Source: Prosthecobacter sp.
Lineage (GTDB): Bacteria > Verrucomicrobiota > Verrucomicrobiia > Verrucomicrobiales > Verrucomicrobiaceae
Reading direction: 5' to 3'
NCBI GenBank assembly: GCA_025869455.1
Contig: JAOZVT010000695.1
Span: 1-7,101 of the forward strand
Length of the DNA stretch: 7,101 nt
Shown here in pieces: positions 1-6,735 of this stretch. The notes beneath the pieces are model-generated. The model was not told the DNA's origin. It did no database searches and saw only the letters and a list, made by a program, of their open reading frames with translations. How positions within the stretch are numbered: position 1 is the stretch's first letter; every line of letters begins with the position of its first letter. The position numbers were made by a program, and so were the translations under genes.

Positions 1-342
1 TCGACCAATTTGGTAAGTATCATCCACATGAGTTCTTAGCTTGTGAATCTCGCTTATTGCACCTAACGCGGCCACTCCAGCATCTTTATAAACATCACGT
101 GCTTTATTCCCCAACGTCATTAAAATGTTTGCTCTTTCAAATTTATCTAGAGGCAGTGATGTGGCGTCCACAAGCTTCGGCAATACATGATGACTAATTC
201 GAATTACGTTTGTATTATACTCGTACTTTAAAAATCTATCAGCTATTATCTTGGCTATTTTCCCATGATCTATTCCTATACCACCTACAAGAGCAATAAC
301 TATTTCACTCAATCCAGGCGACGGAAAATAATCAATTGGCAT
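1..342 (-). CDS. N-terminal part of a putative anti-phage dCTP/dCMP deaminase (AvcD/DCD-like), cut by the window edge
   Basis: This is an open frame of 114 codons running off the left edge, so the C-terminal part is missing. It begins at ATG 342-340. An in-frame TGA about 20 nt upstream excludes a longer start, and a weak AAGG lies about 11 nt before the ATG. Residues 13-34 form a hydrophobic strand and P-loop-like turn, EIVIALVGGIGIDHGKIAKI, followed by a helix and a second strand (NVIRIS, about 50-55). Residues about 70-103 carry FERANILMTLGNKARD and, after a short gap, AISEIHKLR. From memory this order (LVG.hG.D turn, then an M..GN..R helix, then ..I..LR) is typical of the P-loop kinase-like N-terminal domain of anti-phage dCTP deaminases. 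Those proteins deplete dCTP/dCMP during infection through a C-terminal zinc deaminase domain, which would lie beyond position 1. The Walker A is degenerate (no Ser/Thr after GK). The gene is AT-rich: 16 of 60 bases are G or C in 181-240. The alternative is an unrelated P-loop protein. Confidence 0.68.
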   Translation of the reverse strand, partial: MPIDYFPSPGLSEIVIALVGGIGIDHGKIAKIIADRFLKYEYNTNVIRISHHVLPKLVDATSLPLDKFERANILMTLGNKARDVYKDAGVAALGAISEIHKLRTHVDDTYQIGR

Positions 343-396
343 AAGATATAATGCCTTATCTCATTTTCATATACAAAATGTAAAGACAAAATCTTT

Positions 397-427
397 AAAA
401 ATAATCAGTTATTAAATTTAGCTGATT
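397..427 (-). terminator. Weak candidate terminator just after the helicase gene
   Basis: On the minus strand, immediately after the TGA of the helicase, AATCAG (427-422) can pair with CTGATT (408-403). One mismatch and a further TA/TA pair follow inside, with an AT-rich loop, and then ATTTTT comes after the stem. The position and the T-run fit an intrinsic terminator, but the stem has only two G-C pairs. It may simply be AT-rich spacer. If it does not work, helicase transcripts would read into the deaminase gene, which lies 85 bp downstream on the same strand. Confidence 0.28.
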
Positions 428-3097
428 TCAACTGACCAACGCCGCATTCACATCCAATGAGACGAAGTGCAGGAGCTCTTCGGTACTCATGTTGGTGAGC
501 ATGGATTCGGTGCTGCCTTCTTGGGAAAGCAGCGCTTCAGAAAGGGCGGTCTTCTTTTCCAAGAGAGAGTCAATCCGTTGCTCGATGGTGCCTTGGCAGA
601 TGAATTTGTGAACAAGCACATTCTTCTTCTGACCAATGCGGTAGGCGCGATCCGTGGCTTGGTTCTCGATAGCGGGATTCCACCAGCGATCAAAATGGAT
701 TACATGACTGGCGGCGGTGAGGGTAAGCCCTGTGCCGCCCGCCTTGACGCTGATGACCATGAACGGCGGGCCATCGGCTTGCTGAAAAGTTTCGACAAGT
801 TGCGGGCGCTTTTTGACAGGCGTGCCGCCATGCAGGATCAAACCTTCACGCCCAAAGACCTGAGCTAGGAAGCGGGCGATCGGATCGCAGGTTTCCTGAA
901 ATTGCGTGAAGATGAGGACACGTTCACGACGCTCCGCTATCTGACCGCAAATCTCGGCAAGGCGGGCAAATTTACCGCTGTCCTCGGTTCCCCACACGCC
1001 ATCGCCATTCCAGTGACTCGGATGATTGCAGACTTGTTTGAACTGAATGAGGAAACTGAGAACGAGCCCCTGACGGCGAATGGGATCCATGGTGGCATCC
1101 GCCATGAGCTTGGCCATTTGATCCACCAGCTTGGCATAAATCGTTGTTTGCCTTTTTGTTAGGCCGCACCAAGCCTTGAGTTCCGTTTTGTCCGGCAGGT
1201 CATTGATGATGCTCTTGTCCGTTTTCATCCGCCGTAAAATGTACGGTTGCACCACCCGCCGAAGAGGGGCGTAACCTTCGCGGCTCGTGGCGCATTGTTT
1301 CACCACTTGAGCAAAGACAGACGCAGGCCCCAGGAGGCCAGGATTGAGAAAATCAAAGAGGCTCCAAAGATCACCCGGACGATTTTCAATCGGTGTACCA
1401 GTGAGGGCAATTCGGGCCAGTGCCTGAAGTCGTTTAACGGCCTGGGTGCTGCCACTGGCGGGGTTTTTGATGGCTTGCGCTTCATCCAAAATCACCAGGC
1501 CCCAGGGATGCCCCTGCCAGCTTTCCGTGCGTTGCAGAAAGGTGTAAGTGGTGATCATCAGATCATACCCGCGAAGCATGGAACCAGGATTCCGTATCAC
1601 ACGATCCAAGTCACTCCGCTCTAGTGCCGAAGGATGAGCAATCAAGACACGCAAGTCAGGCGCAAATTTAGCAATCTCGGCCTTCCAGTTTCCAACCAGC
1701 GACGCGGGCACCACCAGCAAGGCAGGCTCTTTAAACTGACCTTGCCTCAAAAGTAAAAGGGCAATCACCTGCAGAGTTTTCCCCAGCCCCATGTCATCGG
1801 CCAAACAAGCCCCTAACCCCAAGCGTGACATGAAATGCAACCACGCCAGACCTTTCTGCTGATACGGACGCAAGGTGGCGCGCAGGTTCTCCGGCGGAGC
1901 CACCTGCGCAGGATCCAGCATCTTTTCCATGACCTCGGCAATGCCCTTACCAGCCACGATGTCTGACCAATCGTGCAATGTTTCCGCATCCACCGATTCT
2001 TCGGCTTCCGTTTTAGGTACGTAGCGGGCCAGCAATCTCATGCCGTCGAGAAAGCCGATCAGCCCTTCTCCAACAGCATTTTGCACCCGGGTCCAATGCT
2101 CCAGCACCTGTTGCAATTTAGCCCCCTGCACCTCCACCCATTGCCCACGTAAAGAAACCAGCCCAGTTTCCGCACTCAGCAGTTTTTCCCATTCTGCGTC
2201 GGTCAAAGGCGTACCCTGGAATGCCTTATCCACCCGGAATGACAACAGCCCCCCGGCATGCAGCGTACCATCCTTGGGTGCATCAATGGTGACCTGAACA
2301 CTGGGGCGGTTGCCTTTACCCTCACGCCACCAGTTAGGCAGCTTCACCACGATGCCGCTCTCTTGGAAAATCTGGCTGTCGCGCAACCAACGATAAGCTT
2401 CCTGAGCATCCAGAGCCAGGGGTTGAAAAAGACGGCGCGTTTCCAACCACTCACGCAAGAGCACACTCTGCCCAGCAGCCAAACGAACAGGAGCCAGCAG
2501 AGCCTCCATCGCAGCCTGATCCTTCTGCCCCGAGTACATCTGAAGCGCGCGCGCCAATGGCAAATGCTGCACCTGCCCACTGGCGCTGAGCTTCTCCGTA
2601 AAAGTAGCCAAAAAAGCAAAAGGCCGCAGCGGGTCCGTCTTATTTTCCGCCAGATGGAAAGTGACTTTCCCCACCAGATGCCAGGCTGGATTGGCCGCTT
2701 GTAACCAGCCTTCCAGGCCACCTGAATGCGACGCCATTTTTTGCGTCACCAGTTCCGCCATCGCCAGCCATCCCCGCTCTAACCATTCAGGTGTTAAATA
2801 CTCGCCCCCCGCAAACGGCGGAGCCGAAGCGATCAGCGACTGACGCTCCTCAAAGCTGGGAATGGGCGTGCGCAAAACATCGCGCGTCTGGCACAGGCGC
2901 GTCAAAAAATGCTGCGACCAACGGCGCAACCAGCGCCAGGGCAGCTCCAGTTCGGTCATCAGAAACTCCGTTCCTAAGCCGATGAACAATGCCCCGAGTC
3001 CCTGACTGCCTAGAGCCACGAGCCGTCGCTCCTCCGCAGACAGACGCTCCCCCTCCGTGAGGAGGCGGCCTTCTGGGGTCAGCACAGGTTGCAGCAT
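428..3097 (-). CDS. SNF2-family DEAD/DEAH-like helicase with DUF3670-type N-terminal region
   Basis: This is a complete 889-residue cytoplasmic SNF2 (superfamily 2) ATPase, expected to translocate on double-stranded DNA and remodel protein-DNA or polymerase complexes. The N-terminal half contains a stretch at about 235-370 (SQIFQESGIVVKLPNWWREG) resembling DUF3670, which precedes the motor in YwqA-like bacterial SNF2 proteins. The motor begins near 408 (LRPYQQKGLAWL). It shows Walker A DDMGLGKT with K440, Walker B DEAQ at 538-541, motif III TGTPIEN at 566-572, a C-terminal helicase lobe with LIFTQF and LHGGT, AGGTGLTL at 786-793 and QATDRAYRIGQ at 813-823 containing both arginines. All ATPase motifs look intact and the length is normal for YwqA-like proteins. 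The start is ATG 3097, since an in-frame TAG lies three codons upstream; no strong ribosome site is visible. It lies 49 bp downstream of the sulfatase on the same strand, so co-transcription is possible. The exact cellular role is not known from sequence; SNF2 proteins occur in some defence systems, but nothing here ties this one to defence. Confidence 0.93.
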   Translation of the reverse strand: MLQPVLTPEGRLLTEGERLSAEERRLVALGSQGLGALFIGLGTEFLMTELELPWRWLRRWSQHFLTRLCQTRDVLRTPIPSFEERQSLIASAPPFAGGEYLTPEWLERGWLAMAELVTQKMASHSGGLEGWLQAANPAWHLVGKVTFHLAENKTDPLRPFAFLATFTEKLSASGQVQHLPLARALQMYSGQKDQAAMEALLAPVRLAAGQSVLLREWLETRRLFQPLALDAQEAYRWLRDSQIFQESGIVVKLPNWWREGKGNRPSVQVTIDAPKDGTLHAGGLLSFRVDKAFQGTPLTDAEWEKLLSAETGLVSLRGQWVEVQGAKLQQVLEHWTRVQNAVGEGLIGFLDGMRLLARYVPKTEAEESVDAETLHDWSDIVAGKGIAEVMEKMLDPAQVAPPENLRATLRPYQQKGLAWLHFMSRLGLGACLADDMGLGKTLQVIALLLLRQGQFKEPALLVVPASLVGNWKAEIAKFAPDLRVLIAHPSALERSDLDRVIRNPGSMLRGYDLMITTYTFLQRTESWQGHPWGLVILDEAQAIKNPASGSTQAVKRLQALARIALTGTPIENRPGDLWSLFDFLNPGLLGPASVFAQVVKQCATSREGYAPLRRVVQPYILRRMKTDKSIINDLPDKTELKAWCGLTKRQTTIYAKLVDQMAKLMADATMDPIRRQGLVLSFLIQFKQVCNHPSHWNGDGVWGTEDSGKFARLAEICGQIAERRERVLIFTQFQETCDPIARFLAQVFGREGLILHGGTPVKKRPQLVETFQQADGPPFMVISVKAGGTGLTLTAASHVIHFDRWWNPAIENQATDRAYRIGQKKNVLVHKFICQGTIEQRIDSLLEKKTALSEALLSQEGSTESMLTNMSTEELLHFVSLDVNAALVS

Positions 3098-3146
3098 GAC
3101 TGCCTAGTGGCTGTAAAAGCGCCGCAGGGCAACTCCCCGCCGCATC

Positions 3147-4544
3147 TCATTCTCCCCAGACTTTAGGAACCACGTAATTTTTCGGCTGCGGGCCGCTTTT
3201 CGGCGGCAGCGCCTGGGCAGCATATTCAGTCAGTTTAGCCTGAAGCTCCGCCACCTTCTCAGGATAGTCTGCGGCGAGGTTGGTCTTTTCGTTGGGATCC
3301 GTGATCAGATTGAAAAGCTCCACCCCTTTCGCTCCTGGACCTTTCTTTCCCGCCCCCTTCTTTTTCTTCTTTCCTGGTCCCTTCCCCCCATCGTCATCGG
3401 AGTCACGCAACTGCCCGTTTTGGACCAGCTTCCAGTCGCCCATGCGGATGGCACCATTGGTTGGCGTGGTGTTGTAAAGAATGGCTTCATGGGGCGATGG
3501 CGCGCCTTCGGTGATGCAGGGCCAGATATCCAGCCCATCCAGCGGTGCTTTCTGCTCCGGTGTCGCCCCCGCCAGCTTCAGCAGCGTCGGGTACCAGTCC
3601 ACCATGTGCATAGGTGCCGTGACCGTGCTACCAGCCTTGATTTTCCCAGCCCAGGTAGCAAAGGCCACCACCCGCGTGCCTCCCTCATAGAGTGTCCCCT
3701 TGCCTGCACGCAGCGGCCCGTTGTCCGTGATGGTACCCGGAGATGGCCCACCATTGTCACTGGCGAAAACAAACAGCGTGTTGTCACGGATGCCCGCCTC
3801 ATCCACCGCCGCCACGATCTTTCCCACCGCCTCATCCATGCACGCCAGCATGCCCGCGTAAATAGCCCGGTTACCTTTCAGTTCCGCATACGGCTTCACA
3901 TACTCCTCCGGCACCTGCCAGGGACTGTGCACCGCATTGAAGGGCACGTACAAAAAGAGCGGTTTCTCCTTGTCCCGCTCACGCACCACCCGCGCAGCTT
4001 CAGTCCCCAAAAGATGCGTGGAGTAACCCTTGTCATCACTCGACTTATCGTCGCGATGCCAGTCGTGACCGCCATCACGCTCCAATTTGAAATAATCAAT
4101 GGCCCCATTGTAATGCCCATACTGCTGGTCAAACCCACGATTCGTTGGCAAATAATCCCGCGTGATGAACCCCAGATGCCACTTGCCCACGATGGACGTT
4201 TGATACCCCACCTCCTTCAGTCCCTGCGGCAGCGTCTGCTCCGTCAAAGGCAGACCGTAATCAGCCCACGGACGCACCACCCCCACCTGCAAACCGTGAC
4301 GCATGGGATAACGCCCCGTCATCAAGGCTGCGCGTGTCGGACTGCACACAGGCTGCACATAAAACTGGTCCAAAATCGCCCCCTCCTTAGCCAGCTTATC
4401 CAGGTGAGGCGTCGCCACCGGGCCGCCCATGAAACCGCAATCAGCCCGTCCCAGATCATCGGCCAAGATAAAAACAATGTTAGGTTTGGGCGCAGCCCCC
4501 AAGGCCAAAGTGCCGAACAAGAAAGACAGACAGATCCACTTCAT
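3147..4544 (-). CDS. Secreted arylsulfatase B-like sulfatase
   Basis: This 465-residue type I sulfatase (PF00884 family) hydrolyses sulfate esters, probably of sulfated polysaccharides, outside the cytoplasm. Start choice: the frame is open back to a TTG at 4682, but ATG 4544 begins a clean signal peptide (MKWICLSFLFGTLALG, cleavage near residue 17), so the 46 residues before it are unlikely to be coding. Metal ligands are seen at D29-D30 (ILADDLG) and D263-N264 (ASDNGG). The sulfatase motif CSPTR has C67, which a formylglycine-generating enzyme must oxidise to make the active site. Other active-site candidates are K121 and H123 (GKWHLG), H206 and K282. The segments VRPWADYGLPL and NRGFDQQYGHYNGAIDYF resemble arylsulfatase B-type enzymes. 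A conserved C-terminal tail (ELFNLITDPNEKTNLA) is interrupted just upstream by a Lys/Gly-rich insert. No maturase gene is in the window. The gene diverges from argG and lies upstream of the helicase. The natural substrate cannot be told from sequence. Confidence 0.93.
   Translation of the reverse strand: MKWICLSFLFGTLALGAAPKPNIVFILADDLGRADCGFMGGPVATPHLDKLAKEGAILDQFYVQPVCSPTRAALMTGRYPMRHGLQVGVVRPWADYGLPLTEQTLPQGLKEVGYQTSIVGKWHLGFITRDYLPTNRGFDQQYGHYNGAIDYFKLERDGGHDWHRDDKSSDDKGYSTHLLGTEAARVVRERDKEKPLFLYVPFNAVHSPWQVPEEYVKPYAELKGNRAIYAGMLACMDEAVGKIVAAVDEAGIRDNTLFVFASDNGGPSPGTITDNGPLRAGKGTLYEGGTRVVAFATWAGKIKAGSTVTAPMHMVDWYPTLLKLAGATPEQKAPLDGLDIWPCITEGAPSPHEAILYNTTPTNGAIRMGDWKLVQNGQLRDSDDDGGKGPGKKKKKGAGKKGPGAKGVELFNLITDPNEKTNLAADYPEKVAELQAKLTEYAAQALPPKSGPQPKNYVVPKVWGE
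3324..3389 (-). other. Lys/Gly-rich low-complexity insert inside the sulfatase
   Basis: Residues 386-407 of the sulfatase consist only of 9 Lys, 9 Gly, 2 Pro and 2 Ala, including five consecutive lysines, and directly follow an acidic run (DSDDD, 381-385). In DNA this is a pyrimidine-rich tract on the plus strand. It sits between the WKLVQNG strand and the ELFNLITDP segment, which are usually joined by a short loop in this family. It probably forms an exposed charged loop on the exported enzyme. Confidence 0.8.
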
Positions 4545-4636
4545 GGACGCACAAACGAACAGCAGCCTTCCGCCTTTCCGCAAAAGGATCCTCCCCCACA
4601 TATTCGGAAAGCACCTCCAGTCGGCTTTCTCTCCAT

Positions 4637-4664
4637 TCGACATTCCCGCCGAACCGTTTATTCT
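4637..4664 (+). promoter_or_regulatory. Possible sigma70-type promoter for argG
   Basis: TCGACA (4637-4642, five of six matches to TTGACA) is followed after 16 bases by TATTCT (4659-4664, four of six matches to TATAAT). Transcription would begin about 14 bases before the argG ATG, giving a very short leader. That fits the absence of a Shine-Dalgarno sequence there. The 140-bp space between the divergent argG and sulfatase starts (4545-4684) must hold promoters for both; none is evident for the sulfatase, and no clear operator was seen. Confidence 0.27.
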
Positions 4665-4684
4665 CAACGCTCCTTTCCCCAATC

Positions 4685-5929
4685 ATGAAAAAGAAAATCG
4701 TCCTCGCTTATTCCGGTGGCCTCGACACCTCCGTCCTGCTCTCCTGGATCAAAGAAACCTATGATGCCGAAATCATCGCCTTCTGTGCAAACATCGGCCA
4801 GGACGACGAACTGAAAGGCCTCAACGCCAAAGCCAAGAAAACCGGCGCGCTGAAAATCTACGTGGATGACCTCCAGGAAGAATTCGCCAAAGACTTCATC
4901 TTCCCCATGATGCAGGCCGGGGCCATCTATGAAGGCCAGTACTTCCTCGGCACCAGCATCGCCCGCCCCCTCATCGCCAAGCGCATGGTCGAAATCGCCC
5001 AGGCAGAAGGTGCCTACGCCATCGCCCACGGCGCCACCGGCAAAGGCAACGACCAAATTCGCTTCGAGCTCACCACCGCCGCCCTCGCCCCCGATCTCGA
5101 AATCATCGCCCCTTGGCGTGACGAGCGTTTCCGCACCCAGTTCCCTGGCCGTGCCGAAATGATCGCCTACTGCGACGACAAAAAAATCCCCATCCAGGCC
5201 AGCGCGAAAAAGCCCTTCTCCATGGACCGCAACCTCCTGCACATCAGCTACGAGGCCGGCATTCTCGAAGACCCCTGGTTCAATGCGGGCGATGTGAAGT
5301 ACCGCGACTACTTCACCACCCTCTCCGTCTTCCCAGAAGACGCCCCGGATAAGGCCGAATACGTCGTGCTCGACTTCGACAAAGGCAACTGCGTGGCCGT
5401 GAACAGCAAGCCCATGAACCCACTCCAGGTCATGAAAGCCCTGAACAAACTCGGTGGCAAACACGGCGTTGGCCGCGTGGACATGGTGGAAAACCGCTTC
5501 GTCGGCATGAAGAGCCGAGGCGTCTATGAAACCCCCGGCGGTGCCATCCTCCACTTCGCCCATCGCCAGATCGAATCCCTCACCATGGACCGCGAAGTCA
5601 TGCACCTGCGTGACGGCCTCATCCCCGAGTACGCCAAACTCGTGTACAACGGCTTCTGGTACGCCCCCGAGCGCCTCGCCATCCAGGCCCTCGTTACCGA
5701 GAGCCAAAAGAACGTCTCCGGCACCGTCCGTGTGAAGCTCTACAAAGGCGGCATCCACGCCGCAGGCCGCCAGTCCCAATTCAGCCTGTACAATCCGCAC
5801 ATCGCCACCATGGAAGCCGACCCAACGAAAGCCTACAACCAAGACGACGCCACCGGCTTCATCCACCTCAACGGCCTCCGCCTCCGCGTGAACTCCCAGG
5901 TGAACGGCCCCGCGAACATCGGGGGTTAA
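4685..5929 (+). CDS. argG: Argininosuccinate synthase
   Basis: This 414-residue cytoplasmic enzyme joins citrulline and aspartate using ATP (releasing AMP and pyrophosphate) to form argininosuccinate, the penultimate step of arginine synthesis. The N-type PP-loop AYSGGLDTS is at residues 8-16. The second family signature, HGATGKGNDQIRFE, is at 115-128. Other conserved segments are FLGTSIARPLIAKR (87-100), FSMDRNLL (178-185), and near the C-terminus YKGGIHAAGRQS and DATGFIHLNGL. The length is slightly above the usual 400 or so, with a short tail ending in NIGG. ATG 4685 directly precedes the conserved first strand, leaving no room for a longer product; no Shine-Dalgarno sequence is visible. 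No other arg gene adjoins it, so argH and argF must be elsewhere. Third codon positions are strongly C-biased (38 of 60 bases are G or C in 5041-5100), which also creates a long spurious frame on the opposite strand. The gene ends at a strong terminator. Confidence 0.98.
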   Translation: MKKKIVLAYSGGLDTSVLLSWIKETYDAEIIAFCANIGQDDELKGLNAKAKKTGALKIYVDDLQEEFAKDFIFPMMQAGAIYEGQYFLGTSIARPLIAKRMVEIAQAEGAYAIAHGATGKGNDQIRFELTTAALAPDLEIIAPWRDERFRTQFPGRAEMIAYCDDKKIPIQASAKKPFSMDRNLLHISYEAGILEDPWFNAGDVKYRDYFTTLSVFPEDAPDKAEYVVLDFDKGNCVAVNSKPMNPLQVMKALNKLGGKHGVGRVDMVENRFVGMKSRGVYETPGGAILHFAHRQIESLTMDREVMHLRDGLIPEYAKLVYNGFWYAPERLAIQALVTESQKNVSGTVRVKLYKGGIHAAGRQSQFSLYNPHIATMEADPTKAYNQDDATGFIHLNGLRLRVNSQVNGPANIGG

Positions 5930-5971
5930 TTCGCCCTGGCGATCTCGCTCACTCGTTAACTCCACATCCAG

Positions 5972-6001
5972 CCCGGAAACCGCAAGGTTTCCGGGTTTTT
6001 T
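5972..6001 (+). terminator. Strong intrinsic terminator of argG
   Basis: A perfect 10-bp stem, CCCGGAAACC (5972-5981) with GGTTTCCGGG (5986-5995), closes a GCAA tetraloop and is followed directly by six T (5996-6001). It lies 42 bases after the argG stop codon. The T-run is only on the plus-strand side, so it acts on argG transcription. It isolates argG from the AT-rich genes downstream, which therefore need their own promoter. Confidence 0.95.
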
Positions 6002-6039
6002 GTTGGAATCTGCTTAAAATTCTAGCCAATCGCCTAATA

Positions 6040-6068
6040 AATTATAGCATTTAACCTAGCTATTAATT
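6040..6068. repeat. Imperfect inverted repeat just upstream of the ART-like gene
   Basis: AATTATAGC (6040-6048) pairs with GCTAT-t-AATT (6059-6068): nine base pairs with one bulged T and a 10-base loop. It ends 14 bases before the ATG at 6083, inside the only stretch (6002-6082) that can hold the promoter of the downstream genes. It could be an operator or a leader hairpin, and TATAGC (6043-6048) could serve as a -10 element. The stem is AT-rich and may be chance in such DNA. Confidence 0.3.
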
Positions 6069-6082
6069 CCAATCACACTATT

Positions 6083-6685
6083 ATGATTCTGCACTCGTTC
6101 AATGCACAAAGTATAAAAGAGACGGAACTTGTTTTTCCGCAGGAAATCGAGTCTAATACACAAATATTTTATCACGGAACATCTTGTGTTTTTTCAGGTC
6201 AAATTGAGGAAAATGGTTTCGACATAAAGTATCGACCTTATACTCTTGTGGATTTGATTAATATCGCAAATGCGATCAAAAACATTGATCCCAAAACTTC
6301 TGCCTATCTGAGCCGCTGGGCAGATAATCCAATAAGGCTTTCATTGGCGAAAAAGTCGTATATCGCATCTCAATACGCCGTGGCTTCACGCGGGGGACAA
6401 ACATTAAGTTTTATAAGGCCCTTTTTACATATTCAAGACCTTATCCCTGAGCACCTTTCAACTCTCCTTACTCAAGCCGAAACTACTGCATCCTGCGTAT
6501 ATGCCATATCGATTTGTGATCTACCTTCAAATGGTTACTCTATAGAGCGTGGGGTGTGCTACATGAATATTTCAATACCCCGCGAAAATATAATTGGTAA
6601 AGTCATTATACCAAAAGGTATTTTGCTCACAGATCTGAAAAAGCCGAGCCTTCAAGATATTGTCGACAGCATAACAATTAGTTAG
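6083..6685 (+). CDS. Putative ADP-ribosyltransferase-fold protein of unknown function
   Basis: This is a complete 200-residue protein that I do not recognise as a named family. What can be seen: FYHGTSCVFSGQIEENGF at residues 29-46, with H31-G32-T33, resembles the first strand and helix of ADP-ribosyltransferase (ART) folds. RLSLAKKSYIASQYAVASRGG at about 85-105 resembles the Ser/Tyr motif and following helix, with Y98. ISIPRENIIGKVIIPKG at about 163-179 resembles the late strand that often carries the catalytic acid, with E168. Together these would give an H-Y-E triad as in PARP-like ARTs. There is no signal peptide or membrane segment, so it is probably cytoplasmic. The start is ATG 6083, with an in-frame TAA upstream; no Shine-Dalgarno sequence is visible. 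It is AT-rich (20 of 60 bases G or C in 6181-6240), unlike argG. A reverse transcriptase gene begins 50 bp downstream on the same strand, suggesting one transcript. It could be a toxin-like effector of a defence system, but the ART assignment rests on spaced motifs only. Confidence 0.8.
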   Translation: MILHSFNAQSIKETELVFPQEIESNTQIFYHGTSCVFSGQIEENGFDIKYRPYTLVDLINIANAIKNIDPKTSAYLSRWADNPIRLSLAKKSYIASQYAVASRGGQTLSFIRPFLHIQDLIPEHLSTLLTQAETTASCVYAISICDLPSNGYSIERGVCYMNISIPRENIIGKVIIPKGILLTDLKKPSLQDIVDSITIS

Positions 6686-6735
6686 CTGAAAATAAATCTT
6701 AATTCAACTTGAACTGCTGATTGACTAATTGAACC

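Noticed and set aside
381..397. TAAAGA-CAAAA-TCTTTA hairpin between the deaminase-like gene and the helicase
   Set aside because: A six-pair, nearly all A-T stem without a T-run on the relevant side is expected by chance in this AT-rich spacer.
428..3097. SNF2 helicase as part of a DISARM- or other helicase-based defence system
   Set aside because: It has the GC-rich composition of the host block, no methyltransferase, nuclease or phospholipase partner next to it, and its DUF3670-like layout matches ordinary YwqA-like chromosomal helicases.
4545..4682. 46-residue N-terminal extension of the sulfatase from a TTG at 4682
   Set aside because: It would put a charged segment ahead of an obvious signal peptide starting at ATG 4544, and would extend to within 2 bp of the argG start.
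3420..4688. 422-codon open frame on the plus strand, opposite the sulfatase
   Set aside because: The translation is Arg/His/Pro/Gln-rich without motifs and lies wholly opposite a sulfatase with all catalytic motifs. It is a composition artefact.
4664..5965. 433-codon open frame on the minus strand, opposite argG
   Set aside because: It is the mirror of the strongly C-ending codons of argG. Its translation is a monotonous Gly/Val/Glu/Asp/Phe-rich string with no domain, and argG is certain.
6701..6735. TTCAA-C-TTGAA palindrome and two TTGAAC copies 20 bp apart before the RT gene
   Set aside because: These are short and AT-rich with no third copy or associated element. They are too weak to call an operator, attachment site or noncoding RNA.
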